Positions 1 through 7,961 are shown, counted from the stretch's first letter. The stretch is DNA of 64,000 nt from Pseudonocardia oceani (GCF_019263585.2 NZ_JADQDF010000001.1:4092001-4156000); one strand, 5' to 3'. A program made the numbers and translations. The notes: a model not told the origin generated them from the sequence alone.

Positions 1-316
1 CGTCGCGGCGGGCGGGGGCGTCGGAGGTGGCGGTGCTGCCGTGGCGCGTCGGGTAGCCGGCGACGTCGACGCAGTCCTTCACCGCCACCGGGACGCCGGC
101 CAGCGGCAGCGCGAAGCGGTCGGCCCGGCTGTCGACGCCCTCCGCCTCGGCGAGCACGCGGCGGGCATCGACGACCTGGAACGCGCCCACGACGGCGTCG
201 CGGGCCTCGATGCGGGCGAGGTGGGCCCGTGCGACGTCGACGGCGCTGGTCCAGCCGTCGTGCACGCGCGCCGCGATCTCCGCGGCGCCCATCGCCGTCA
301 GGTCGTCGGGGTCCAT
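1..316 (-). CDS. Amidase-signature family amidohydrolase, N-terminal part (runs off window)
   Basis: The reverse strand from an ATG at 316 stays open to the window edge, giving 105 residues that begin MDPDDLTAMGAAEIA. Around residues 73-93 it reads GVPVAVKDCVDVAGYPTRHG, the N-terminal hallmark of amidase-signature enzymes; the Lys of VKD is the first member of the Ser-Ser-Lys catalytic triad. The serines lie beyond the window. Enzymes of this family hydrolyse amides in the cytoplasm, but the substrate cannot be told from this part. It lies just downstream of selC on the same strand; the 105 nt between them make co-transcription possible but unproven. Confidence 0.85.
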   Translation of the reverse strand, partial: MDPDDLTAMGAAEIAARVHDGWTSAVDVARAHLARIEARDAVVGAFQVVDARRVLAEAEGVDSRADRFALPLAGVPVAVKDCVDVAGYPTRHGSTATSDAPARRD

Positions 317-421
317 CGGCTCACGATCCCACTGAACAGGGGTTATGTGCCACCGACCCGCCGGGTGCGGTCCACGACCGAACGGGGCACCGCCGCGCAG
401 CGCAGCGTGACACGGGCCGGG

Positions 422-517
422 TGGCGGAGGCGGACGGGAATCGAACCCGCCTGGCCGGGATGCCCGGCCACGTCGGTGTTGAAGACCGCGGGGGCCACCA
501 GGCACCCTCACGCCTCC
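422..517 (-). tRNA. selC: Selenocysteine tRNA, anticodon UCA (selC)
   Basis: Read on the reverse strand this is a 96-nt tRNA, about the size of E. coli selC and longer than ordinary tRNAs. The acceptor arm begins GGAGGCG and pairs with CGCCTCC, followed by an encoded GCCA end. The anticodon loop is CUUCAAC, so the anticodon is UCA, which reads UGA. The D arm is extended, the variable arm is a long hairpin (UGGCCGGG-CAU-CCCGGCCA) and the T loop is GGGUUCGAUUCCC. A Leu or Ser tRNA would share the long variable arm but not this anticodon. The base of the anticodon stem and the eighth acceptor pair are not perfectly matched, so the exact fold should be modelled. No selA, selB or selD lies in the window. 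Confidence 0.9.
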
Positions 518-543
518 CTGCCCCCGGCGGGGCGACGGGCGCC

Positions 544-942
544 TCAGGCGCTGACGTCGAGGGCCTCCGGCACGCCGTCGGCGGTGTCGAAGAGGGTGAG
601 CAGGCCCGTGGCCTGCAGGGCGCGCGTCACGATGCGGGAGCCGCAGACCAGGCGCAGGCGGTGCCCGCGGCGGTCGGCGTCGTCCTTCGCCGCGACCAGG
701 ACCGCGAGGCCGGCCGATCCGAGGAACGTGACGTCGGTGAGGTCGAGCACGACCAGCGGGACCGCCGCGATCTGCTCGTCGAGCTGGGCCCGCAGCAGCG
801 GCGCCGTCAGCGTGTCGATCTCGCCGACCACGTGGACGACGGTCGCACCCCCGCCGTGACCGACGACGTCGAACCGGATGACCTCGCCGACGTCGCCGGG
901 GTCACCGGACACCCCGCCGTCGAGGGGAAGATCGCCACTCAT
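544..942 (-). CDS. STAS-domain anti-sigma factor antagonist
   Basis: 132 residues forming one STAS domain. The stretch VVLDLTDVTFLGSAGLAVLV carries the serine that SpoIIAA/RsbV-type proteins have phosphorylated by an anti-sigma kinase; unphosphorylated protein binds that kinase and frees a sigma factor. The start at 942 is chosen because GGAG lies 10 nt upstream; an upstream in-frame Met at 1008 would add 22 residues with no STAS similarity. No anti-sigma kinase or sigma factor is adjacent, so the partner is elsewhere. The gene ends 27 nt before selC. Confidence 0.85.
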   Translation of the reverse strand: MSGDLPLDGGVSGDPGDVGEVIRFDVVGHGGGATVVHVVGEIDTLTAPLLRAQLDEQIAAVPLVVLDLTDVTFLGSAGLAVLVAAKDDADRRGHRLRLVCGSRIVTRALQATGLLTLFDTADGVPEALDVSA

Positions 943-1137
943 TGCGCACAGGCTCCTCGAGTGATCGTGGACTTGAGGCGCGGACTGTGTACTCGAACCG
1001 CCGCTCAACCCTACGACCGGCCATGGGCGGACACAACATCACCCCCCGTCACCGCGAACGGACGAGTTCTCGCCCGTTTGCCGCAGCCCAGCAGTGGGTA
1101 CACCGGAGCAACTGTTTCGGCTTCGGGGGAGTACGCG

Positions 1138-1410
1138 ATGCGCAGGGGAACACCGGCGGACGTCCAGAGGGTCCGGCACGTGCTCGGCGGGATGGCCTTC
1201 CCGGCCGCGAAGTGGCAGCTGATTGTCCACGCGGAGGAGTACGGCGCCGACGCCGCCACCCGCACGGACCTGTGGGCCCTGCCGACCGGCAGCTACGACA
1301 GCGTGGCCGCCGTCGTCGCCGCGATGGGGTTCACGGCGGCCCCGGCGCGCCGGGCCTTCCGCTCGGCCCCGCCCGCCCAGGCAGCCGCGCGCGACCTGCC
1401 GCGCTACTGA
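1138..1410 (+). CDS. DUF2795 domain protein
   Basis: A 90-residue protein whose central part (MAFPAAKWQLIVHAEEYGA, then LWALPTGSYDSVAAVVAAMG) matches the DUF2795 pattern of a hydrophobic helix followed by an LP-x-x-x-Y segment. The family is common in actinobacteria, usually as small soluble proteins of unknown role. The ATG at 1138 is taken because similarity begins about 18 residues later; a purine-rich GGGGGA lies 6 nt upstream. The stop codon falls inside a 17-bp tandem duplication. The C-terminal tail is Ala/Pro-rich and probably disordered. Confidence 0.75.
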   Translation: MRRGTPADVQRVRHVLGGMAFPAAKWQLIVHAEEYGADAATRTDLWALPTGSYDSVAAVVAAMGFTAAPARRAFRSAPPAQAAARDLPRY

Positions 1411-1441
1411 CGGCCCCGCGCTACTGACGGCCCCGCGCTAC
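1401..1441. repeat. 17-bp tandem duplication at the 3' end of the DUF2795 gene
   Basis: The unit GCGCTACTGACGGCCCC occurs twice in perfect tandem (1401-1417, 1418-1434), followed by a third partial copy of seven bases (1435-1441). The first copy holds the last codons and the TGA stop. The reverse-strand thioesterase gene ends at 1449. Confidence 0.95.
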
Positions 1442-1448
1442 CGGCGGA

Positions 1449-1871
1449 TCAGCCCGGCTGCTGCTCCCCGCCCTCGGTGAGGGCGGTGCGCAGCGCGTCG
1501 GGCCACGGCGAGGGCCGGCCGGACCCCGGATCGACCAGCACGGTCGCCAGCGTCCCGCGCGCGGCCGTCACGCCGTTGCGGCTCACCGTGAAGGCGTAGC
1601 GGGCCGACGTCGTGCCGACGTGCTCCACCGCGAAGTCGACGTCGACGTCCTCGCGGAAGTACAGCCGCTCGGTGAAGTCCACGGTGGCGTTGACCCGCGG
1701 CTCGCGGCCGAACGTGACGTCGGCGATGCCCAGGCGCTCGTGCAGCACGGTCTCCGCCTGCTCGGCCCAGTGCAGCACCGCCGTCCAGTGGTGGTGCCCC
1801 GCCGCGTCCGTCTGCGCCCACTCCACCCGGCGGCGGATCCGCACCCGGGCCGGGTCCTGCATCTGCGTCAT
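1449..1871 (-). CDS. Hotdog-fold acyl-CoA thioesterase (4-hydroxybenzoyl-CoA thioesterase type)
   Basis: 140 residues with a single hotdog domain. VEWAQTDAAGHHHWTAVLHW near residues 16-35 corresponds to the D-x-x-G-H-x-x-x-x-x-x-Y/W active-site helix region of 4HBT-like enzymes; the remainder is the alternating strand pattern of this fold. Such enzymes hydrolyse acyl-CoA thioesters in the cytoplasm; the substrate is unknown. Its ATG (1869-1871) overlaps a possible ATG of the divergent thioesterase on the other strand, so the two genes share a promoter region of almost no length. No good ribosome binding site is seen; translation may be leaderless or start at the internal Met four residues in. 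Confidence 0.75.
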   Translation of the reverse strand: MTQMQDPARVRIRRRVEWAQTDAAGHHHWTAVLHWAEQAETVLHERLGIADVTFGREPRVNATVDFTERLYFREDVDVDFAVEHVGTTSARYAFTVSRNGVTAARGTLATVLVDPGSGRPSPWPDALRTALTEGGEQQPG

Positions 1872-1890
1872 GGCCGGAGATCATGCCCGC

Positions 1891-2310
1891 ATGGCCTCCT
1901 TCTCGGTCCGCGTCGGCGTGCGCAGCTACGAGCTCGACATGAACGGGCACGTCAACCACGCCGTCTACCACCAGTTCGGCGAGCACGCCCGCAGCTCGCA
2001 CCTCGCCGCCGCCGGCTGCTCGTTCGGCCGGATGGTCGAGGTCGGGCTCGGCATCGTGCTGCTGGAGACGCGTGTGCGGTTCCTGCGCGAGCTGCGCCAG
2101 GGCGACGAGGTCGAGATCGACTCGCGGCTGGAGTTCGGGGAGGGGCGCGCCTTCACGATCGACCAGACCATCCGCCGCGACGACGGCGTCGTCGCCGCGG
2201 AGATCACCTGCGTGGTGGGGCTGCTCGACCAGGGCACCCGCAGGCTCGTCCCCGCGCCGGCCGACCGGCTGCGCGCGATCGCGACGGCGCCGGACGTGCT
2301 GGGACTGTAG
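1891..2310 (+). CDS. Hotdog-fold thioesterase, divergent from a second one
   Basis: 139 residues. The motif SYELDMNGHVNHAVYHQFGE at 11-30 is the classical D-x-x-G-H-V-N-x-x-x-Y/V region of 4HBT/FatA-like thioesterases, where the Asp acts in catalysis. The domain then continues with VGLGIVLLETRVRFLRELRQ. Start 1891 is preferred because CGGAG lies about 11 nt upstream; an ATG at 1870 in the same frame would overlap the start codon of the opposite gene. The two divergent thioesterases differ in sequence and are not a recent duplication. Confidence 0.75.
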   Translation: MASFSVRVGVRSYELDMNGHVNHAVYHQFGEHARSSHLAAAGCSFGRMVEVGLGIVLLETRVRFLRELRQGDEVEIDSRLEFGEGRAFTIDQTIRRDDGVVAAEITCVVGLLDQGTRRLVPAPADRLRAIATAPDVLGL

Positions 2311-2351
2311 GACGGCTCCGACTCCAGGACGGCTCCGACTCCAGGACGCTC
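2309..2351. repeat. 17-bp tandem duplication at the 3' end of the second thioesterase gene
   Basis: AGGACGGCTCCGACTCC is repeated exactly (2309-2325, 2326-2342), with the first bases of a third copy following before the sequence diverges. It starts within the TAG stop codon. The unit length equals that of the duplication at 1401-1441 but the sequences differ. Confidence 0.95.
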
Positions 2352-2380
2352 CGGCGCCGGCCGTCTCCGCTCCGCCGGAC

Positions 2381-2406
2381 GGCGGGGGTGCTGGCCGCAC
2401 CGCCGC
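2381..2406 (-). promoter_or_regulatory. Operator-like site A upstream of the alternative oxidase gene
   Basis: On the reverse strand this reads CCAGCACCCCCGCCG, the same core (AGCACCCCCG) as sites B (3307-3330) and C (9017-9042). On the forward strand it contains GGTGC-TGGCC-GCACC, an inverted repeat with a longer spacer than in B and C. It lies about 120-140 nt upstream of the oxidase ATG. No clear -10 box at the spacing used in B and C is present here, so its role is inferred from the shared sequence only. Confidence 0.45.
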
Positions 2407-2485
2407 GGTGGGGGTGGGCGCCGTGCGGTCGGCCGGGCAGCAGGGTCGGTGCGGCGCCCCCGCGGCTCCAGGCTGGGCGCCAGAC

Positions 2486-2504
2486 GCCGCCGGGCCCCGG
2501 CGGC
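2486..2504 (+). promoter_or_regulatory. Perfect GC hairpin in the oxidase leader
   Basis: GCCGCCGGG-C-CCCGGCGGC is a perfect 9-bp inverted repeat ending 7 nt before the AGGAG ribosome binding site of the downstream gene. It has no T tract, so a role in mRNA stability or translation is more likely than termination. Function is a guess. Confidence 0.4.
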
Positions 2505-2522
2505 CCGCCCGCAGGAGTACCG

Positions 2523-3290
2523 ATGAGCGCCCCGACCCTCGCCCGCCACCACACGGCCCCTCGCGTCCGCCCGTTCCCCGGCGCGCCCGACACCGCCCCG
2601 ACGGTCGTCCTCGCCCCGCTCACGGCCGCGTGCACGCCGCGCCTGGGCCGCCGCGCCCTGCTGCACGAGCACCGTGCCACGCTCGCCACCCCGCGTCGCC
2701 CGTACGGACCCGTCGCGCGGCTGCTGTTCGTCACGATGGACCTGCTCTACGGCAGGCGGGGGACGCTGGAGAAGTTCATGGTCCTGGAGGTCGTGGCGCG
2801 GATCCCGTACCAGATCTGGGAGAACGCGGCGTACCGCGCGCTGGGCCGCCGCCACCGCGACGCCGGGCTCGCTCACCGGATCGCCGCGCGGATCGAGGAG
2901 AACCGGGAGCAGCAGGACAACGAGCAGTGGCACCTGCTGATCCTCAGCGAGCTCGTGGCCGCCCGCGGCGGGGACCGCTCGTGGTTCCGGTTCCGGCTGC
3001 TGCCGTGGGTGATGGCCGCGAGCTACTACCACCTGTCGTGGCTGCTGCACGTCCTCGCGCCGCGCTGGGCGTACCGGCTCAACGCCGACTTCGAGGACCA
3101 CGCCGAGCACACCTACGCCGAGTTCGTCGCCGAGCACCCCGAGCTCGAGGCGGTGCCGCACCGCTCCGCTTTCGCCGCGCGGTACGGCGCGCACGGCTCC
3201 GTCGCCGACCTGCTGCGCCAGATCTCGCACGACGAGCGGATGCACAAGCTGGAGTCGGAGCGGTACCTGGACGAGGCCCCGCTGCGCTGA
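2523..3290 (+). CDS. Alternative oxidase-like di-iron carboxylate protein
   Basis: 255 residues. The four iron-ligand segments of the alternative oxidase family appear in order: FMVLEVVARIP (Glu89), DNEQWHLLIL (Glu134, His137), FEDHAEHTYAEF (around Glu191/Glu195) and HDERMHKLE (Glu238, His241). They match the LET, NERMHL, LEEEA and RADEAHH boxes. A hydrophobic hairpin-like region (YYHLSWLLHVLAP, ~168-180) lies between boxes two and three, as in this membrane-associated quinol oxidase. The family passes electrons from quinol to oxygen without pumping protons. AGGAG lies just before the ATG. The first ~60 residues are Pro/Ala-rich and family-atypical. Bacterial members are uncommon, and desaturase-like roles cannot be excluded. 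Confidence 0.7.
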   Translation: MSAPTLARHHTAPRVRPFPGAPDTAPTVVLAPLTAACTPRLGRRALLHEHRATLATPRRPYGPVARLLFVTMDLLYGRRGTLEKFMVLEVVARIPYQIWENAAYRALGRRHRDAGLAHRIAARIEENREQQDNEQWHLLILSELVAARGGDRSWFRFRLLPWVMAASYYHLSWLLHVLAPRWAYRLNADFEDHAEHTYAEFVAEHPELEAVPHRSAFAARYGAHGSVADLLRQISHDERMHKLESERYLDEAPLR

Positions 3291-3306
3291 CCCCTCGTGC
3301 GCCGAT

Positions 3307-3352
3307 GGTGGTGGTAGCACCCCCGTGCGGCGCTTGCCGCCGTTCCTAGGCT
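3307..3352 (+). promoter_or_regulatory. Site B and leaderless promoter of the ABC-kinase operon
   Basis: GGTGGTAGCACCCCCG lies at about 3310-3325, followed after 21 nt by TAGGCT (3347-3352), which precedes the GTG start (3359) by 6 nt. The arrangement fits an activator site overlapping the -35 position of a leaderless promoter. The same core with the same 21-nt spacing occurs in front of the response regulator gene (site C). Confidence 0.6.
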
Positions 3353-3358
3353 GCCCGG

Positions 3359-4078
3359 GTGGACGATCGGACGCCCGCGCTCGTGGTGCGCGGCCTGCGC
3401 CGGACCTACGGGTCCGGCTCCGGCGGGGACGTCGCCGTGCGCGCGCTGCGCGGGGTGGACCTGACGGTGGACAGCGGCGAGTTCGTCGCGCTGATGGGGC
3501 CCTCGGGGTGCGGGAAGTCGACGCTGCTGCACCTGCTCGCCGGGCTCGACCGCGCGGACGAGGGGGTCGTCGAGCTCGCCGGCACCCGCATCGACGACCT
3601 GGGCGCCGCCGCGCTCGCCCGCCTGCGCCGCCGCCACGTCGGGCTGGTGTTCCAGTTCTTCCACCTCGTCGAGCACATGTCGGCGCTGGAGAACGTGGCC
3701 CTGGCCGCGCTCGTCGCGGGGGAGCGGCCCGCGCGGGCGACCGAGCGCGCGCGCGACCTCCTCGACACCCTCGGCCTGCTCGACCGCTCCGGCGAGCTGC
3801 CCGGCGCCCTGTCCGGCGGGCAGCGCCAGCGCGTCGCGATCGCCCGCGCGCTGGCCAACCGCCCGACGGTCCTGCTCGCCGACGAGCCGACGGGTGCGCT
3901 CGACTCCGACGGCCAGGCCGAGGTGCTCGACCTGTTCGCCCGCCTGCACGCGGCCGGGCAGACGATCCTGCTGGTCACCCACGCGCCGGAGGTGGCCGCG
4001 GCGGCGCAGCGGGTGGTCCGCATGCGCGACGGCCGGGTCGTCGACGACGGGCGGGTCCCGGCCGGGGCGGCGCCGTGA
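3359..4078 (+). CDS. ABC transporter ATP-binding protein (MacB/LolD type)
   Basis: 239 residues with all ABC ATPase motifs: Walker A GPSGCGKST (~48-56), Q-loop FQFFHL, signature LSGGQRQR, Walker B VLLADEPTGALD and the H-loop THAPE. The close similarity to MacB/LolD/FtsE-type ATPases fits the FtsX-type permease encoded two genes downstream. It should energise that permease in the membrane; the substrate is unknown. The GTG start at 3359 is supported by the -10 hexamer 6 nt upstream. Its stop overlaps the start of the histidine kinase gene, so the operon is translationally coupled. Confidence 0.9.
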   Translation: MDDRTPALVVRGLRRTYGSGSGGDVAVRALRGVDLTVDSGEFVALMGPSGCGKSTLLHLLAGLDRADEGVVELAGTRIDDLGAAALARLRRRHVGLVFQFFHLVEHMSALENVALAALVAGERPARATERARDLLDTLGLLDRSGELPGALSGGQRQRVAIARALANRPTVLLADEPTGALDSDGQAEVLDLFARLHAAGQTILLVTHAPEVAAAAQRVVRMRDGRVVDDGRVPAGAAP

Positions 4079-5655
4079 GGCCGGGGGTCCGCGCGCGTTG
4101 GTCGCTGGTGGCGGCGGGCGTGCTGGTCGCGGCCGGGGTGCTGCTCGTGGCGCTCGCGGGGTCGCTGCTGGGTGGCGGGCCGGCGCTGCCGGCGGCCGCG
4201 TGGTGCGCGGGCGGGGCGGTGCTCGCCGGGCTGGTCGCGGGGGAGGTGCCGGCGCTGCGGCGCGCGAGCGCGGCCGTGCTGGCCGGTGGGGCCGTCGTCG
4301 CGGCGGTCGGACTGGCGGCGGCGCTGGGTCTGGTCACCGCGCTGCTGGTGCTCGGGCGCCTGCCGGTCGGGGCGGAGCGGGGTCTGGCCACACCGCTGGT
4401 GGTGGGCACCGCGGTCGCCGCCGCGCTGGCCCGCCCGCTCGCCCGGCGGGCCGCGCACGCCGCCCGCGCCGCGCTGCACGGCACCCGCCGGTCGCCCGAC
4501 GAGCTGCTCGCCGCCGTCGCCGACCCCGCGACCGACTCCGGCGAGACGGCCGGTGACGGGGAGGGCGGGGACGAGGACCTCCTGCGCCGCCTCGCCGAGT
4601 CGCTGCGCCGCGAGCACCGGCTCGCCCGTGTCGAGATCTGGTCACCGGCCCCGGGCGTCGACGACGCGCTGCACCGCACGCTCGCCGTCCCGGCCGGTGA
4701 CGGGCCCGGGCCGCCCCCGCTCGACAAGGCCGAGCTCGCGCTGCTGGCCCGCGCGGGCGTCGGCGGGCCGGGGTGGCTGCGGCTGTGGCTGCCCCGCCTG
4801 CTGGAGGGCCGCGGGCCCGACGTCCAGCTGCGGTTCGCCCCGGCCGTGCACGGCGGGCGGGTGCTCGCGCTGCTGGTCGTCGAGCGTGCCGGGGACGCCG
4901 ACGCCCTCACCGGCGCCGACGAGCGCGCGCTCGGCGAGGTCGCCCGACGGCTCGCGATCGTGCTGCGCAACCGCGCGCTGGACGAGGCGCTCACCGACAC
5001 CCTCGCGGACCTCCGCCGTGCCAACGCTGAGCTGCAGGCCTCCCGCGCCCGCCTGGTCAGCACGGCCGACGCCGAGCGCCGCCGCATCGAGCGCGACCTG
5101 CACGACGGCGCCCAGCAGCACCTCGTCGCCATCGCGGTGGGGCTGCGGCTGGTGCGCGACACCGCGGAGAGTGCCGGGAACGCCGCTGACGTCGAGCTGC
5201 TCGACGAGCTCGACCGCGGCGTCCGGGAGTCGATCTCCGCCCTGCGCGACCTCGCCCACGGCATCTACCCGCCGCTGCTGCGCGACGCCGGCCTGCCCGA
5301 CGCGCTGCGCGCCGCCGCCGCGCGCAGCCCGCTGGCCGTGCACGTGCGCGCGGGCGACGTCGGCCGCCATCCCGAGCCGGTCGAGGCCGCCGTCTACTTC
5401 TGCTGCCTGGAGGCCCTGCAGAACGCGGCCAAGCACGCCCCCGGCTCCGAGGTGGAGATCGAGGTCGACCGCCGCGACGGCCACCTCGTCGTCGAGGTCG
5501 GGGACACCGGTCCCGGGTTCACCGGCGCCCCCACCGGCGCCGGCCTGCAGAACATGGCCGACCGGCTCGGTGCGGTCGGCGGCTCCGTGCGCTGGACGTC
5601 CACGCCCGGCGTCGGCACGACGGTCACGGCCACGGTGCCCGTGGAGCGGAGGTGA
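4075..5655 (+). CDS. NarL-family sensor histidine kinase with multi-span membrane sensor
   Basis: About 526 residues from a GTG overlapping the previous stop. The first ~130 residues are hydrophobic with about four membrane spans. A GAF-like region follows, then a coiled segment leading to the HisKA_3 box AERRRIERDLHDGAQQHL, where the His is the phosphorylation site. The HATPase domain shows EALQNAAKHAP (N box), VEVGDTGPGF (G1) and GAGLQNMADRLGAVGG (G2). Such kinases phosphorylate LuxR-type response regulators; the obvious partner is encoded convergently at 8331-8990. Placement between the ATPase and permease genes suggests the transporter and kinase act as one sensing or response module. Confidence 0.88.
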   Translation: MRPGVRARWSLVAAGVLVAAGVLLVALAGSLLGGGPALPAAAWCAGGAVLAGLVAGEVPALRRASAAVLAGGAVVAAVGLAAALGLVTALLVLGRLPVGAERGLATPLVVGTAVAAALARPLARRAAHAARAALHGTRRSPDELLAAVADPATDSGETAGDGEGGDEDLLRRLAESLRREHRLARVEIWSPAPGVDDALHRTLAVPAGDGPGPPPLDKAELALLARAGVGGPGWLRLWLPRLLEGRGPDVQLRFAPAVHGGRVLALLVVERAGDADALTGADERALGEVARRLAIVLRNRALDEALTDTLADLRRANAELQASRARLVSTADAERRRIERDLHDGAQQHLVAIAVGLRLVRDTAESAGNAADVELLDELDRGVRESISALRDLAHGIYPPLLRDAGLPDALRAAAARSPLAVHVRAGDVGRHPEPVEAAVYFCCLEALQNAAKHAPGSEVEIEVDRRDGHLVVEVGDTGPGFTGAPTGAGLQNMADRLGAVGGSVRWTSTPGVGTTVTATVPVERR

Positions 5656-7961
5656 GTGCGCTCCGGGCCGTCGCGCGCGCCGAGCTGCGCACGCGGTGGC
5701 GCTCGCTGCTCGCGCTGGGCCTGGTGCTCGGCCTCGCGGGCGGGGTCGTGCTCGGCGCGGCGGCGCTCGCGGTGCGCACGGCCACCGCCTACCCGCGGCT
5801 GGTCGAGGCCGTGCACCTGGACGACGCGCGGGTGCTCGTCCCGGCCGACCAGCCCGCGCTCACCGCGGCCGTGCCGGGGCTGCCCGGCGTCGAGCGGGCG
5901 TGGGTGACGTCGGGCTTCATCGCCCAGATCGACGGCCCGGCCGTGCGGTACGTGTCGCTGGGGGCGGGCGCCGACCCGCCCGGCGACCTCGTCGAGCCGG
6001 TGGTGCTGGAGGGCCGCGCTCCCGCGCCCGACGCCGTCGACGAGCTGCTGATCGGCGAGCCGCTGGCGGGGATGGGCGGGTACGCCGTCGGCGACGAGCT
6101 GACGCTGCGGATGCTCACGCTCGAGGAGGTGGCGCAGTTCGACGTCGGCTTCGGGACGCCGGACGGGGCGGTCGCGACCGTGCGGGTCGTCGGGATCGCG
6201 CGGATGCCCGGGTGGGGCGGCGCGCTGGCGAACGCGCTGGCCGGGCCGGAGTTCGCCGAGCGGTACGCGGCCGACGCCGTGTCGAGCCCGGTGTTCGTCG
6301 ACCTGCGCGACGGCAGCGCGGACGCGTTCGCCGGGGCCTACGCGGCGGTCGCCGCCGCGCAACCGCCGTCGATGGTGGCGCAGTACTTCTTCCCGACCGT
6401 GCAGCGGCCGCGCGCCGACGTCGACCCGGCCGTCCGCACGGCCGAGCGCGTCCTCACCGGCGGGCTCTCCGTGTTCGCGCTGGTGCTGGCGGTCGGCGGG
6501 CTGCTCGTCGTCGGGCAGGCGCTGCTGCGCCACCACGGCGCCGGGCATGCGGCGCAGCGCGTCGAGTCGGCGCTCGGGCTCACCGCCGCGGGGCGGGCCG
6601 GGGCCCGGGTGCTCGCGGCGGCGCCGGCGGCGGCCGTCGCGGGGCTGGTGGGCGGTGCGCTGGCGTTCGCGGCGGGGGTGCTGCCGCCACTGGGCAGCCA
6701 GGCGGCCTACGAGCCCGACCCCGGCTTCCGGCCGCCGTGGGCACTGGCAGCGGGCGGGGCGGTGCTGCTCGCCGCGGTGTTCCTGCTGCTCACGGCGTTG
6801 GCCGCGGTCGTGGCGGGGCTGCGCACGCCGGGGGCGCGCCGGGTCGTGCGGCGCGCGCCGCGCTGGGGCGGCCGGGCTCCCGCGGTCGTCGTCGGGACGG
6901 GGCTGGCGCTGCGCCGGGGGCCGCGCGAGCTCCTGGCGACGCTCGGCGCGGCCGCCGCCGTCACCGGGGTGGTGGCCGCGGCCGTGTTCGGGGCGGGCGC
7001 GGCCCGGCTCGTCGAGACCCCGGCGCGGTACGGGCAGGCCGCCGACCTCACGGTCGTCGACGCCCGGCCCGACGACCTCGCCGCGCTCGCCGCCGACCCG
7101 CGCGTGGCCGCGCTGGAGGTGTCCACCGGGGCCGACGTCGAGATCGCGGGGGAGCGGGTGGAGGCCTCGGCGCGGGAGCGCCGCGTCGGGTCGCTGCCCG
7201 TGGAGACCGCGCAGGGCCGCCCGGCGCAGGCCCCGGGGGAGGTGGCGCTCGGGCCGCGGTTCGCCGCGCGCCTGGGGATCGCGGTCGGCGACACCGTCAC
7301 CGCGCGAGCCCCGGACCGCACCGCGGTGCCGCTCGCCGTCACCGGTCTGGTGGTGGTGCGCTCGGAGAACACCGGCACGCTCGGGGAGGTCGCGCAGCTG
7401 GTCCCGGAGCAGCTCGCCGCTCTCGGGCTCGCCGAGCCGCTCGTCGCCGGGCACGTGCTGGCCGTGCCGGGAGCGGCGGAGGAGCTCTACGCCGAGCTGT
7501 CGGCGCGGCTGGAGGTGTTCGAGCGGGAGGTGCCGCCGTCGGTGGCCGCCCTCGCCGACCTCGTCGCCCTGCCCGAGCTGCTCGCACTCGTCCTCGCGCT
7601 CGTCGGCGGGGCCGGTACGGCGCAGGCGGTGCTGTCGGCCACCCGCCGCCACACCGGCGACCTCGCCGTCCTGGCCGCGCTCGGCGGCACCCCGGCGCAG
7701 CTGCGCTCCACGGTCGCGGTGCTGGCCGCGGCCACCGTCCTGCCCGCGCTGCTGGTGGGGGTGCCGCTCGGGCTGGCCGTGGGGCGGGTGCTGTGGGCGG
7801 AGGTGGCGCTGTCGACGGGCGTGGCGGGCGACGTCGCGCTCCCCGTCGCCCTGCTCGTCGCGATCGGGCCGGTGGCGCTGCTGGGCGCGCTGCTGGCCGC
7901 CGCGCGCCCCGGGCTGCGGGCGGCGCGCACGCCACCGGCGCCGGCGCTCAGGGCGGGCTGA
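5652..7961 (+). CDS. FtsX-family ABC transporter permease
   Basis: 769 residues with an N-terminal membrane span (LLALGLVLGLAGGVVLGA), a large extracytoplasmic domain (~45-260), then two sets of membrane spans (around 270-410 and 620-760), with a second soluble region between them. This is the layout of the actinobacterial long FtsX-type permeases. GGAGG precedes the GTG, which overlaps the kinase stop. It should partner the ATPase at 3359. Long permeases of this type do not necessarily transport small solutes; many extract lipids or act mechanically. Its last 14 nt overlap the convergent receiver gene. Confidence 0.85.
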   Translation: MSALRAVARAELRTRWRSLLALGLVLGLAGGVVLGAAALAVRTATAYPRLVEAVHLDDARVLVPADQPALTAAVPGLPGVERAWVTSGFIAQIDGPAVRYVSLGAGADPPGDLVEPVVLEGRAPAPDAVDELLIGEPLAGMGGYAVGDELTLRMLTLEEVAQFDVGFGTPDGAVATVRVVGIARMPGWGGALANALAGPEFAERYAADAVSSPVFVDLRDGSADAFAGAYAAVAAAQPPSMVAQYFFPTVQRPRADVDPAVRTAERVLTGGLSVFALVLAVGGLLVVGQALLRHHGAGHAAQRVESALGLTAAGRAGARVLAAAPAAAVAGLVGGALAFAAGVLPPLGSQAAYEPDPGFRPPWALAAGGAVLLAAVFLLLTALAAVVAGLRTPGARRVVRRAPRWGGRAPAVVVGTGLALRRGPRELLATLGAAAAVTGVVAAAVFGAGAARLVETPARYGQAADLTVVDARPDDLAALAADPRVAALEVSTGADVEIAGERVEASARERRVGSLPVETAQGRPAQAPGEVALGPRFAARLGIAVGDTVTARAPDRTAVPLAVTGLVVVRSENTGTLGEVAQLVPEQLAALGLAEPLVAGHVLAVPGAAEELYAELSARLEVFEREVPPSVAALADLVALPELLALVLALVGGAGTAQAVLSATRRHTGDLAVLAALGGTPAQLRSTVAVLAAATVLPALLVGVPLGLAVGRVLWAEVALSTGVAGDVALPVALLVAIGPVALLGALLAAARPGLRAARTPPAPALRAG

